Shown here in pieces: positions 45,045 through 57,848 of a stretch of 64,000 nt of DNA. The notes under the pieces are model-generated. The model searched no databases and was not told where the DNA came from. It saw only the letters and a program-made list of their open reading frames with translations. This DNA is from Gentiana macrophylla. Lineage: Eukaryota; Streptophyta; Magnoliopsida; Gentianales; Gentianaceae. The stretch lies in NCBI GenBank assembly GCA_026214975.1, contig CM047805.1, positions 187,427,333 through 187,491,332 of the forward strand, read 5' to 3'. The translations under genes were made by a program, and so were the position numbers. Within the stretch, counting starts at the first letter, position 1. Each line of letters begins with the position of its first letter.

Positions 45045-46780
45045 AGCACTTACAAAAGGCCTGCAAGATAACCAAAATGTGCATTCGAAATGGAAGGATC
45101 AGATTTGAAAACATAAACTGCCTCAAAAAGACGTCTCAATACTTGAATATCCATTAACAAGAGCATAAAACGGAAAGCCAAATTCTATATCTCTTCTCCT
45201 TTTCACGGTGTGAGACCCTATGCATCGAGAAGTTACTTGAATCTCCAGCCAATCGTCCTGGCGATACTAAAGTTGGAAAGGCTCGGGACAAGCGATTTTG
45301 TTGTGTACGCGATAATGCCAAGTTGTGACTAAAGAAGAGCGTTGTCCAAACAATACCAATACATAAAAGTGGATGAATTTTTTTGTGGTAAAGTGAACTT
45401 CGTGTTACAAAACAAAGCAAACCAAACCAAAACAAAACAAAGTGAACTTCCAACAATTGTGTGTTAGAGCATAAAAAGAAAGACAAAATAACAAATATGG
45501 CCGAAAAGTAGCTAAATTGTAAAACAAACGGTGAACTAATTAAAAGATTTGTAACACAAATTTTTCACCAAGCCAACTAAGTCATATTGGTAAATACTAA
45601 GATATTAATCAATGATCAACTAAGTAAAGACCATTTTTTTACCGCAATCCATTCTAGACAACAAACAAAGCAGCAAGGAAAAGAGAAAACTAATGAACTT
45701 GATTTGCAATTGAGTAAACTTACTTTGAAGAAGATTGTACAATTTTTCCTCTCGCTTTGCAAATACAGCCATTAAATCATGAAGGCCTTTGAGGTTACGA
45801 GAAGGAATTGAAGCAACAACAACCGTAAAATTGAAGCAATCCACGCCGCTCTCAAACACGAATCGACTATTTTCCATTACATAAAATCAACAAATTTTTA
45901 CTTCTACCGATCGCAAAGAAATAAATCGAAAGCCGAATAAGATTTCGGTAGCTCGTAGTCGCCGGAGCAAGACAAAGAATAAAGGATTTAACACTTTATT
46001 CTTTTTCAGGGGTGATGCTAGAGGAGAAGTGAGCTAAAAATATACGGTAAACGTTGAACTGTGGTTTAGTGGAGATTCATGGATTCCCGGAAGAGAAAGA
46101 AATCATTTGGGGATCAAGGCGTAATCATGAACGGAACCGCAGAAGGAAGCGGACGGGTCTTGTAAAATAAATTAGATCGTTCTTATAACCGAATAAGTTT
46201 TTTGAGTCATTCTAAATGATCATTAAGTTTCTAAATGGGCGCTTTATAACTAATAACCACTTGTTTATATTCAAAGTAAGTACTTATTGCTTGCCAAAAT
46301 ATAAGTTTTTTTTTAAGGTGTTTTTACAAAACTAATAATATAACTAAATGCATTAAATATTTTTATTATCATTAATGTAATTACATAACGTATTTGAAAA
46401 GAAATGATTTTTATTAAATTACAGATAAGATAAATAAAAGAAGAATAACGCCTCATCAGAATGAAAGATTGACATATCTTTTGAGACAATAAAAAAAAAA
46501 GCTCATGGTATGTTTAATCATTGCCATTAATCATATCTTTTGATATATTTTGATATCTTCGATTATCATTAATGTAATCATTAATTGCATTGTCATTAAA
46601 ACACAAATCAAAAATAAGCATTCAAATCATTGCCATTAATTATCGCTTTTATTTCTCATTCAGTCACATATCATTCAACTATTGTCATTAAGTATATTCT
46701 TTTCTTCCGTAACCGATGGAGGCGTCCCTCCCATCTCCTTGTAAAGACTTTACTAACTATTATGTAATTCCGGGGCCCAC
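45045..46780. other. Intergenic region, one possible gene fragment
   Basis: A minus-strand ATG at 45875-45877 opens about 50 codons (MENSRFVFESGVDCFNFTV) before a GTAAGT donor near 45727. It could be a first exon but has no recognisable continuation. 46260-46700 is AT-rich with repeated attgccattaat motifs. Confidence 0.35.
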
Positions 46781-47550
46781 AAGTCTGCTTCTTCTACTTT
46801 CAGTAGATTGATCAAAAGGCGGCCTCAGAAAATATAGAATCGTCGGTGTGATTTGGAGTTATGTTCCCTGCTCAAAGTATGACGGTCCCGTTGTATTATA
46901 CAAAAAAATCTTCTTTCACAAAATGAACCTTAAACGCAAACAAGGTTTACACCGTCCGAGTGTAAAACAAATAAACACCTTGACTATATAAACAAAATAA
47001 ATAAGCAAAATCCAAAGCAGAATTGATAACAAAATAACTATTTCATAAAGTAAATCCTAAAAGGAACCAACCAACTGATCGAATAGAGTAGAGAGCATTA
47101 ACCAATCTGGGCTAAAGAAAGAAACAAATGTAGACCACACAAACACACAGAAAGGAACACCTTATATAAACTGCTATTTCATATATAGCATCCCCAAATC
47201 AGTGTTTTCTAATGCAGTTACAAACTCTTCTGTCAAGAACAACAAGGAACACCATTTTAGATTGCACTTACTACCAGATGATGCAGCAGACTCGCACACG
47301 CACCTTCAGCACTTCTCTTTGATGCAACTAGGAAGAGTGCTATACTCTTGATTCACTTGATCAATCTGTAACTATCCTGCAAAGCTCGGAATACTCGACC
47401 AATTCAATCTTTCTCAAACAGACACTTCAGACAAGTGTCTGTCAAATGCTTATAACATAAATAATACCATCTAATTTCTCATAAGTGGAAACAGAAAGAC
47501 GAGCACTAATCTGGCAAGACAAAATACAATCATATAATCTACTACTGTAG

Positions 47551-48706
47551 CTAGAAATTAACCCAAACGCCTAAACATAAGCTATGTTGAGTTATATCAC
47601 TGGGTCCAGGTGCAGCAATCCGTAAAATCCATCAGAGAAGTAAATTAAATTTGGCTCTATAATCCTGGAAATCTGTTGGCATCAATAGAAAACCCTTCAT
47701 TACGCCCTAAGAAAACAGTTGAACTCCCCCAAACTCGTGATAATGCTGTAGCTCCTTTGATCACATCTATTTCAACCATTTTGAGATCATGTACATATGG
47801 CGATCATTAAGATGGTCATAGAAGGGTGCAACTATCAATAATCTACCTCCACATTCCACAAGTTGTGCTTACGCCTCGAGCATCCCCATGGTAACTCAGT
47901 GATTTTGCTTGCCTTGTTATTTGGCTTGGCCCTGAAACATCACACATCCAAACTTGAGCCCCATATGTCAGAGCATAAAACTTCCCATTGTAGTAATTCA
48001 AGTCCTCAACACAATATGGTATTTCTACTCTTGTCCACGCCTCGCTTTCCGGGTTTCCAAAACCCCACATAACGCCCTGATACATAACCTGGTTCCACAT
48101 AAGCAATCATGACAACGTAGTCTGGTGTCTCGGATGGGCTAGCAGACAACACAGCACTTCTGAGGAAAGGGATAACAACCTTAGGTGGCGCTTTGGGGAG
48201 TGGAATCTGAGCATCGAAGTTAATGGATGGAACAAACACATATTACCTGTTCTACGCTCAACCATGATAAGCCATCCTTTGGATCCTCTACACTCCATGC
48301 CATTGGCTTCAGGAAATGAAAACTTGCATTTCTTCCCTTTGAAAGGCTCATAAACTCTCGCTCATCAGGAGGGTGTTTCCTCTTAAAATCGCTTCACAAA
48401 TTTGCGATTAGCAACATGTAATTTGCTCAAAGCCTTCATGCTCCTCATCAGGGCCTTCCTCTGATGGTGTTCATCATAGATTTCAACGGAAATCTCAGAT
48501 TTATCGTTGTCGTCATCATCAATCTCATACTTGTAGAGCATCAATAATGGAAGTTTAGGACATGATGTTTTATCAAAATCCTTCAAAGTTGTTCCCTCCC
48601 GCCAGGATGTGCAAGTAGCTCAAACGCAATAAAATCTTCAATTAGCTGTAAGCTGCCTTGCAATCAAGGCAGCCACGCCTTCAGGTAGAGCGCACCAATC
48701 CGCCAT
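47551..48706 (-). pseudogene. F-box/DUF295 (KIB1-4 beta-propeller)-like gene, copy 3, frameshifted
   Basis: It is a close relative of 32154-33307, with the start at 48704-48706 (MADWCALPEGV, then ALIARQL) and the stop at 47551-47553. F-box sense is visible as IEDFIAF. The propeller part contains VEDLNYYNGKFYALTYGAQV and the FLGR motif region near 47700. Small indels break the frame in at least five places, more than in copy 1. Homology with copy 1 extends from about 46785 to about 49320, except for a replaced stretch at 47215-47440. Confidence 0.7.
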
Positions 48707-49324
48707 AGCTAGCTATATAATCCAAGAGAAACAAATTGTCACAAACTATTCTCAAATTTGACGATAATGGTACTGCTACGCTACGGAAAGGTTTTTCAAA
48801 GGCGATTTAGTATACATAGAAGTAATACACAGCAACTTTCTTTTCTTTAACAAAGAGACTAGTAAAAAGATACAAGTATACCAATCATATCATAAATTTT
48901 TCCCCAAGTATCAGCACAGACATGGATCATGTACATCATGAAAATGAAGAAATAAATAAAATAAGCAGCTCTAACAAATACTCATGTGAAATTCTACACC
49001 GTTAGACACATGATTTCCTGAGCATAATTGATAGAACAAAAATAAAAACAAAATACATAATTAGCTGAATAGTTCTAAACTAGAATGCATAGCAGAATAT
49101 CGTCACATTTGAAAAGAAAAGGGAAGAAAAAACAGTAAATAGCTCTGAAATAAGTGGTCGAATCAATAACCTCTGGATCAACGATGAAAAAGGAAGAGTT
49201 AGAGAGGATCTACGCCGCGGAGTTTAGGGGATCCGTTACTATTGCGGAGACCGTGAAAGAGTAAAAATGCTTTCCAAGGGCTTTGTCTATTCTAGATCTA
49301 GACCAATTTGCTGAAGAGTGCCCT

Positions 49325-51650
49325 ATTTCTATCCCTGTTTTTTTTTTCTTTTCAAAATGCTTAAAAATACCTTTAAAAATTGCTTAAAAATAAAAGTAAA
49401 AAAAAAACACTCCTTTCCTCCTGATTTATATGTTTTTATATTTAATTGTCGGCTGTCAAAATATATCAAGCGATTTTACGCTGCTTCCTGACCAAGTGAA
49501 TCGACCACCACGCCATCAATTCGGAATACATCATCATAATGATTTTTAAACATGCTTTTGATCACCGTAAATTCCTTTAAATTTACTCTACGACAACAAC
49601 TAATGAGGATTTTATCAGGCGACTATAAGAAAATTTGTGTAAAATATATATTCAGTATTTATCGTTCTTACGTTTTCAAAGTTTTTTTTTTAATTTTAAA
49701 TTTACCATTATTTATTAAAAATAAAAGAGTGAAAACAATATTGTATATTAATTATATTAAATAGTGATATTGCTATTTTGATTTTAAATTCAAAATACTT
49801 TCTCGTTAATTTATGTGCTTTTAAAGAATCATACGACAGTTAAATAAAAACGCTGAATATAAAAAAATGTTACATTGGTCGCACTCCAATGACTTTTTAT
49901 TCATTTCATTTCAAAAATCATTGTTTTAAACCACGCCTTTAATAAGCGTAATTTTAGTAATTGTATGATATAAATTAGAACAAATGAAGTATTAAAAGAT
50001 TCTTAAAAGAGAAACATGTTTTCTTTTATCATGTTATACTCTCTCCGCTCCAATTTGTTTGAGATTTATTCAATTTATTGGTCACACAAAATGTTTTATA
50101 ACTCTAATTAGACTCTAAGGCTTTTTGTTTTAATTGTCTAAATTGCTCCAATGTACTTTATAAAGTGAAAGTAAGTTGTATTACATAGAAAAAGGACAAA
50201 AATGTAGATTAATAAGTTTTATACGCACTGCATACAACCTATTAATCATGTATTCTCAAAATTTCATAGTTCCAAAACGTCATAAACAATTAATGACGGA
50301 TGGAGTAGTATTTACTATAAACCAAATTTTGTTTATGGACGCTCTTTTACCGGATACCAAATTCATATCCGATTGTGTTATTTACCAAACCAAATTTTAT
50401 CCAGATCATGTTATTTACTATAACCAATTTTGTTTGTTTTGTTTGCATGACGCTTCTTTTACCGGATACCAAGTCTTACCGAATTATGTTATTTACTATA
50501 AACCGCTTTTATCCGATTATGTTAGTTACGATAAACCAAATTTTGTTTGAGCGGCGCCTTTCATCACATACCTAGTTCTTACTTGAAAAAGAGCACATGG
50601 CACATGAAAAAGACATAACATAATTTTCCCACGTCATGCAACTCACATTGATCATTAGAATTGCAAAGCGAAACGCATACAGAAAGATGAAACAGACTGC
50701 ATCGACACTTTGATAATGTGATTTATGCCACACAATCACAACAACAGAACATAATTAAGTTCAACGGATCGAGCAACAAACCATGTGGTGCTACTATTAC
50801 ACCTTAAAAGGTCCAACCATATCTGGATATTTCCTATGCATTTTGAACTTGGTATAACGCATCACCTCCGCCCCAAAATATAAGACCTTTTGGTGAAGAA
50901 ATGTCTAGTAGTTTGGCTCTAGTAATCGTAATAAAACACATACATATAGGGTGTTACATCATGCGTTGTCTTTTGAGTTTTGCATGAACTTTCTACATTG
51001 ATTCATTTTATTTTGTGGTTTCTGAAGACAAGACCTTGTTAATCCATGGGATTCATGTGAAAACCATAGCTTCAAGTTTCGTGGCACTTAAGATAAGATA
51101 ACATGACATGAGGGGCAAAGCTAAACGTGGAGCTCGAAAAAATGTGAGACTTTGGTTTTAGATATCGGAATGTTTGCCGATTCATACGGGTTTCAGAGCA
51201 CTTGTATTAGATAGTAGATTTGTAAAAGTCAAGGTAAATCAAGAAAATAGTGATTCAAAACACTGTAGATTCGTGAAACAAGAATCTGCTTAGATTTGTT
51301 TAAACCGAATTTGTAAATGATGCACTATATGTATTTCTCACTATACGCTTTTTCAAATTCAAATCATATGTTGTAGAGATTCTAATGTATCTCGAGCATA
51401 TCAGTCGTGTTTGAGTTAGTTCGCCTAGCATGTTTATTCGCTTACCTTTGTCTTTAAATAAACCGCCAAAGAAATTCATGATTTTATATAATAAAGACTA
51501 AATACCTTATAAATTGTAACGCTGCCTTGGACACCAGTCTTTATTCTAAAATAGAACGTTCGGACGGAGCACAATTGTCAATTAATAAGAAAGTTGACAA
51601 TGGGAAATCAAGCAAAAGCATTTAGTAATCATGCCTTTCTGAGCAATTAT
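49325..51650. other. Intergenic region, no gene supported
   Basis: It is AT-rich with many poly-A/T runs. 50325-50550 contains four degenerate repeats of a phrase like ttaccggatacca ... gttatttactataaacca. Short open frames have no motif. Confidence 0.6.
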
Positions 51651-51654
51651 GCAG

Positions 51655-52935
51655 TGGCAAAGATCACAGAGTCATCCAATTCTTCAACGTATTATCTTCA
51701 TCATCGTCATCATCATCATCAATAGCACCGGCATATCCGGGACATATCCTGTAAAACCTCATGGATTCTGTCAACATTTTCAGTACTCCGTATATTTCCT
51801 TCTATGCCTCTTATGTTTCACCATAAAAACATTGATTTCATTTTGTATTTCAATCCAGCTACATCCAGACTCTTTTACAAAAGCCTCCATCTCTCATTAG
51901 TTTGCCTAATTTCTTTTCACGTCTTTCCATTTCCCAAGCTCAGCATACATGTTAGAAAGCAAGACATAAGGACCGAAATTATCAGGATCGATTTCAATAA
52001 GCCTTTGATTGCAAACAAACTTGTACATGCCCTCAATACGGACGACAAACTCATCTCATCAGCCTCAAACCCACACGGCCACACTCCATCATCCTTACGG
52101 TTTTTTGCCTCATTTGCTCGTCCATTTTGTTCATCACAAGTAATCAAACTATTCCAAGATACCACATTACGCACTTCCATCCCTTCGAAAACTTTTTGCG
52201 CACAAACAGCATTTCCACATTTTGAGTACATATCAAGAAAAGCTGATGCGGTATAAACATCCAACGAACACCACACCGCGACTTAACCACCAAACCATGA
52301 ATTTGAGCACCCGACCCAGCAGTAGCTCTAAGAGCACTACCATAAGTATAATCATCCAACAAAAGTCCTCTCCATGCATTTTCACAAAATTTTCAAGCGA
52401 CTTATCACACACACCCACCTTGAACAAACCCGAAACCATCAAATTCCAAGAGCATTGATCCTCTCAGGCATCAAGCAAAACAACCCCTCAGCTTTTATCC
52501 AAAAACCCGCAACTAAAAACCCATTAATCATTGAATTCCAAGTTAAAAATTCTTGTCTGACAATTTATCAAACACCCTTCGTGCATTGTCCAAACAACCA
52601 CACTTCCCATAAGCATCAATAAGCCTGTTACTGATAAACACCTCATTGCGAAACGGGGTTTTGAGAATCTGAGCATGGACATAGGATACATCACGTCCCA
52701 ACTTGGATAAAATGCAGGTTTCCAGGAGTTTTGAAAATGGTGATGAGTTGAGAAGAAAGAGGTCTCCTGTAACATGTTTAAATGATAAAAGAGAGCTTCT
52801 TGCCATTCCATAATCTTTGATGGATTCAAGATAAAGGGCATGTTTTGCCTTACTAGTTCGAAATTTGCAGACTGAAACTAAGGAAGGGTAAAGACATCGT
52901 AAAATTTGTGTCGTAACAAAAGCAGAGGACTTCAC
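51655..52935 (-). pseudogene. SLO2-like PLS-class PPR protein gene, internally deleted
   Basis: The start at 52933-52935 opens 130 codons with FSKLLETCILSKL, YVHAQILKTPFRNEVFI and NRLIDAYGKCGCLDNARRVF, PPR motifs close to those of Arabidopsis SLO2 (At2g13600) as I remember it. After frame changes, DVYTASAFLDMYSKCGN and RNVVSWNSLITCDEQNG follow (52270-52110). The text then jumps at about 52040-52010 to [24 protein letters not shown], a C-terminal segment. About 300 residues between these points are missing. SLO2-type proteins are mitochondrial RNA-editing factors. The deletion and frameshifts indicate a pseudogene. Confidence 0.75.
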
Positions 52936-53200
52936 TCTCCTTCACAAAATGAACCTTATATGCAAACAAAGGTTACACCATCTGAGTGTAAAACAAATAA
53001 ACATCTTAACGGATAAACTAACCAAGAATCCAATGCAAAATTGGTCATAAATAACTACTTAATATATTATAATTCACTAAAGAGTGTAACAATCCACAAA
53101 TGCAGACCACACAACTGATGATTAAATATAAAGGATCAACTAAACTGCCTATGATGTTCAAATCACTGATTTTTATTTGAATACAGCCATTGTAACCCAA
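52936..53200 (-). repeat. Fourth copy of the F-box locus 3' flank (fragment)
   Basis: cttcacaaaatgaacctta, gtgtaaaacaaataaaca, gcagaccacacaac and acagccattgta match the 3' flank sequences at 36940, 38060-38140 and 46905-46980. No coding part follows before the N gap. Confidence 0.6.
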
Positions 53201-53516
53201 CAGAATAAATTTTGAAGAGATTTGATAAATGTACACAATGCTGATAACATAAATGTTTTGATTCATTTAAAACCCCCACATACCCCTCCCCCTCAAATTC
53301 ATTTGAATTCAACACATACAACAAAACCCGTAAACGTTCAAACCAGCTTTAAGAAAACACAACCAATACAAAGAGTTAGAAAGGCAAACAGAAACAAAGA
53401 AAGACTACAAAATCATGGAAGACTAAAGCTAACAATGAATATTTATGGGCTTGAGGCCACAACAAAACGAAAGGGCTAAATCTCCTGACTATCTCCGGGT
53501 GATCTTACAGAGTGAA

Positions 53517-53616
53517 NNNNNNNNNNNNNNNNNNNNNNNNNNNNNNNNNNNNNNNNNNNNNNNNNNNNNNNNNNNNNNNNNNNNNNNNNNNNNNNNNNNN
53601 NNNNNNNNNNNNNNNN
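53517..53616. other. Assembly gap, 100 N
   Basis: Exactly 100 undetermined bases, the conventional size for a scaffold join of unknown length. The sequence immediately to the right matches 15392 onward. Confidence 1.
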
Positions 53617-56600
53617 CTATTATAGCCTCTTTCCAAAAATGGGCTTCGGAATTGACATTGCCTCAAAGATATGTCTTGGTTCGCTTTTCTACCATATAGG
53701 CGGAAAATCAAGAGCAAAGGACTTGAAGTCCTAGCCCTCTTACTAAGACGATGTTCCTCAATTTCTTGAGGACCACTCTCTTATTAAGACTCATATGTCC
53801 GCTTACTCATGCTTGCTTCTTCTTTAACACTTTCCTTTCAAGGAAAGATATCCGTGAGGAACACCACATTCTTATACTCGATGATGACATGTTAATGTAC
53901 ATCATTGATGTCTAATTTATGCACCAGAAACAATAGGCACCAATGATTTAGGTCCTATCATTCACTTTGGTTTAGGTACTTCGACCTTAGCCAAACACCC
54001 CCACATTTCCAAGAATCTGTAGCTAAACCACAGCCTTTCCACAACTCATTTAGGGTGTCATCCTTCTTCACTGAAGGGATCCCGGTCAGAATGAATTTTG
54101 TTGAGAGGGCAGCTCCCCCCACAAGTTCTGAGGTATACCCGAACTTAACAACATAGCATTCATTCTCTCTTAAAGAGTTCGGTTCTTGCACGTAGCAATA
54201 CCACTTGATTTAGGTGTGTATGGTGTAGTTGTTTGATGAATGATGCCGGGCCCTTAGCAAGACTCATGAAACAATACATCATATCCACCGCTACAATCAC
54301 TACGGATACATCTCATCCGTTTGCTATGTTTATTATCACATTCATTCTGACAAATCTCAAGGCATCAGGGGCCTCATCATCATTTTTCAGCATATCAACA
54401 TCTGGCGCTATAAAAGTAACATGATACTTTTATCACCTCTAGTTCGCACGAACTTAGGGTTTCTGTGTTCTTTACTACCGTTGGAAACGGTGAGTTAGCC
54501 AATATGGTCACAACACATACTTGATACTTGTGATTAGGATCTAATTTCAAGTCCTAGTCATAGTGTCACAAGCAAATATTACTCAAGCATGTAAGCAATT
54601 TTTAAAGCCAATCTTATCGGCTCTTTGCGGAGCATCACTTTTGTGCTCAACAGACAGTTTCACTTTGTCAACATATTGGTCAATCTGGTTTGAGCATTCA
54701 AACCATCGTACGTTGCACCACCGAATTTCTCCATCCAAGGGATGAGATTAACCGGTCACTGGTGCTACGTCTAGTGCTACACGAGGCACGTAAACATGTG
54801 TCACAAAGACACGCAGTTCTATAGGATTCACCTTGGTGTTTCCTTCCATTTTGTTCAACGAACAAAAGATCATCAAACCAAATAGTAGTATACCATCATA
54901 GGAATAAAGGTCAACTACCGTACCATAGCATTCTAATCTATATAACATAATGCTAGTCACTTTAATCTAAAATTTGCACACAATTGCGATATATCACCTT
55001 TAATACAATTATAAATCTTAGAAAATCCGCTCACATAGCATAAGGAATACAACCATTACCGCTATATTGAACTAATTAAATTGATACATTTCGGTGACAT
55101 ACATCATAAGGTATACAACAATCAACGACCTTTAAGAATAACCACAACGGAATTTATTCAATCATGGCACCATAGCACCGCACACTGTAAAATTTAATTT
55201 TAATTTTAGACAATAGCGTGTTTCAGAATGTTACTTGTCTTATATAATAGCGCTCTAAATCAAATCAATTCATAGAGTATAACAATAATGCACTTAACTC
55301 TAACGATGATATAGTGTATTAATTACCGGGATTCTTTCCAAAAATATATCCGATATAATTTTGGTTTCCTTACGGCACACTACAAGACATACTACATTAA
55401 ATAACCATAATGGTACCTTCGATCCAAATAAATCAATGACACATACTAAGTCATTAAAATTTAGTATTTCGTTGGCAAAAAACAACGATAATAGGAGAGA
55501 CTTTATGGTGCAACGGTTGTAAGAAGGTTGTACCAAGTGGCATACATTAGAGCCTCTCATTTTTACTCTCTTTCACATAATACACTTTTATCTCTCACGC
55601 AATCTAATATTCACGAAACAATAATTATCTGAATTTCTCGATTGCGTAATGAATCAACAAATCAGCGAAAAGAATTTTTAAAAAAATTTCCTATTTCTTG
55701 GAGCTAATTTGTCGGGAAAATATACTAAATATCAATCAAAGTTTTCCCTAAAATATCCCACAATGTTAATTTCAACAGATTAACTTACTCATAAATCCAA
55801 CGAAATCAATTATATAAACCGCGAACACAATGAGTCCGGTGAGTACATAAGTAAAGCCATAGCAATTACTTCATTTTCGGTTAAAGCAATCAGCCAAATA
55901 TATAGCAGAGAAACTCATCAATTGGAACTAGCACACTACAGAGGCATCAAAACAAATGCATAAACTTATATTAAACAATTGATTGCAAGTACCAACCGTG
56001 CTACCGGAGACCGATTCTATCCATGGTAAATTGCAAATGCCACACAACACGATACATACAATTTGTCTTAAGCTTGTTGGGGTAGTGTATCGTGTGTGGA
56101 GTGATTTACGGAACAAATCCGTAATTTACGGATTAAATTACGGAATATTAATCTAGAAAATAAATCATGTGAATAGAACAATTCAGGTAGTGTATCGTGT
56201 ATTGAGTGATTTACGGAACAAATCCGTAATTTACGGATTAAATTACGGAATATTAATCTAGAAAATAAATCATGTGAATAGAACAATTCATATTATCTAG
56301 CAGATCTAACAATCTCAATATTACGTGCAAATCTAATGCAAATTACGATGCTTGAAATAAAGGACTAGAGATCAAACCGAGGCGAGTAGATACTCTTTCC
56401 TTAAGACAAATTGCTCCGGTATGGTGCCCACGGTAGTAGCAAATGTCTCCCAAGATACAACGGCTTTACGTCTCGGATTTAGAGGCACTTCAAAAATCCG
56501 AGCTCCAGCGAACTTACAGAGTGCTCCGACTTCTCTTCAACTCAGAATCTAGATCTACATGACTAGATCTATATGAGACTCTCTTTTGTGGTGGAAAAGA

Positions 56601-57102
56601 TAAGAGAAAACTGAATGAATAAACTTTCATCCATGGGGTTCTTTTTATATAGTGGAAAGGAGGAGCCAATGCTTTAATCTGATTGGCCGGAACACATCAT
56701 CAATACTTTTCCCCTTGGAAAAGACATGGGGTCGAAATTTCTTATTAAATTATTAGTTTAAGTCCTCCCTCCTGCACAAAAGTGCCTTGCCCCTTGGGGC
56801 ACGCTTATAAGAGCATACACTAGCCCTTATATATGGAGCTCAAGTCTCCCATCTTTCCAATGTGGGATATTGAGTTGAGGTACTCCCTTCAACTCTTATC
56901 TCCAACACATTTTCAACCAACTTTAGGCATTAATTTCTCATTCATCCGATATCCGAATCGAGTGATTCAAAAGCCCATCATCAACTACTCCGTATGGAGT
57001 ATTTAATGATATCATTAACTCTCGATGACATACATCGGAGTCTATCCGTAAATCGCGCTAAAGTTGACCGTTCAACCCTTTAAAAGGGCTTTTTCTCCAA
57101 CA
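53617..57102 (-). mobile_element. Ty1/Copia element, second copy, truncated by the gap
   Basis: The interior 53617-56080 matches 15392-17850, with integrase remnant NELWKGCG at about 54000-54190. The 105-base duplication is at about 56081-56290. The LTR runs from 56207 to 57102 and lacks the GC-rich island and neighbours (a deletion at about 56756). RT and RNase H lie on the missing side of the gap. Confidence 0.85.
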
Positions 57103-57833
57103 GTCTCGTCGGTTCTTCTCGCCGGACAATGGAATTCCCTCTGTTCTGATGTAGATCGACGGTGTTTTTATTGGGGAAATTTTTCCGGTGGTGATTCGTT
57201 GATATAGCCGAATTTTGGCCGGAGCTGGTGCTTTAAAGTGGGATTGGCGGCTTGCGATTTCCGGTATCGGCTTCAGGAGAGGGGCGGCCTTGCATGTCGA
57301 TGGATGTTTATCCATTATTCCCCTCGAATCATCCTTTCCTCTCTCTCTTTTTTCGGCGAAGGCTCTGATTTTACGGTTGGTTGCTGGATTTGCAGAGTTG
57401 CTCTCTGCTCTTCTTATTATCTGGGTATGCCGGTTGAGAATTGGAGGTGATTTTTGGCAGTTAGTGTTGATGGATGGGGACTTGGGGCGGCTATGGTCCT
57501 TGTGTATCTGTAGTTTTTTTCGTTTGTCTTGTTTATGTGTTTCGGATCGGGTCGGTAATAGTCGATTTCTCCGGTTTTTTTTAGTTTTTTTAGCTTTGTT
57601 TAAGTATGTTAAGAACAAGTTTGATTATCGTAATATCTTACCAAATCAAGTCCTCTGTGTTGAGGCAGAATTTGGTCGGCATGGATTCTTCCATGTCTTT
57701 TTATTTCGTTGCTTTGGTGGTGGTCCACTTTAGGTGCTGCTTTGTGATCCGGAGTTATTTCGCTGTTTTCCGACGTTTGGTCCGGTTGTAATTTGTTTGT
57801 TTATTTAATGAAATCTTTCGTTTCGGAAAAAAA
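57103..57833 (+). mobile_element. LINE-like element 3' part, second copy
   Basis: It matches 19119-19850, including the poly-A tail, and is followed by aaatctaccggttaa (57834-57848). Differences near 57325-57350 fall on cagatctg, read here as cgaatca. Confidence 0.75.
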
Positions 57834-57848
57834 AAATCTACCGGTTAA

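Noticed and set aside
51804..52622. Plus-strand frames over the PPR region
   Set aside because: They are antisense shadows of the PPR pseudogene.
53445..53717. Frames crossing the N gap
   Set aside because: Artefacts of undetermined bases.
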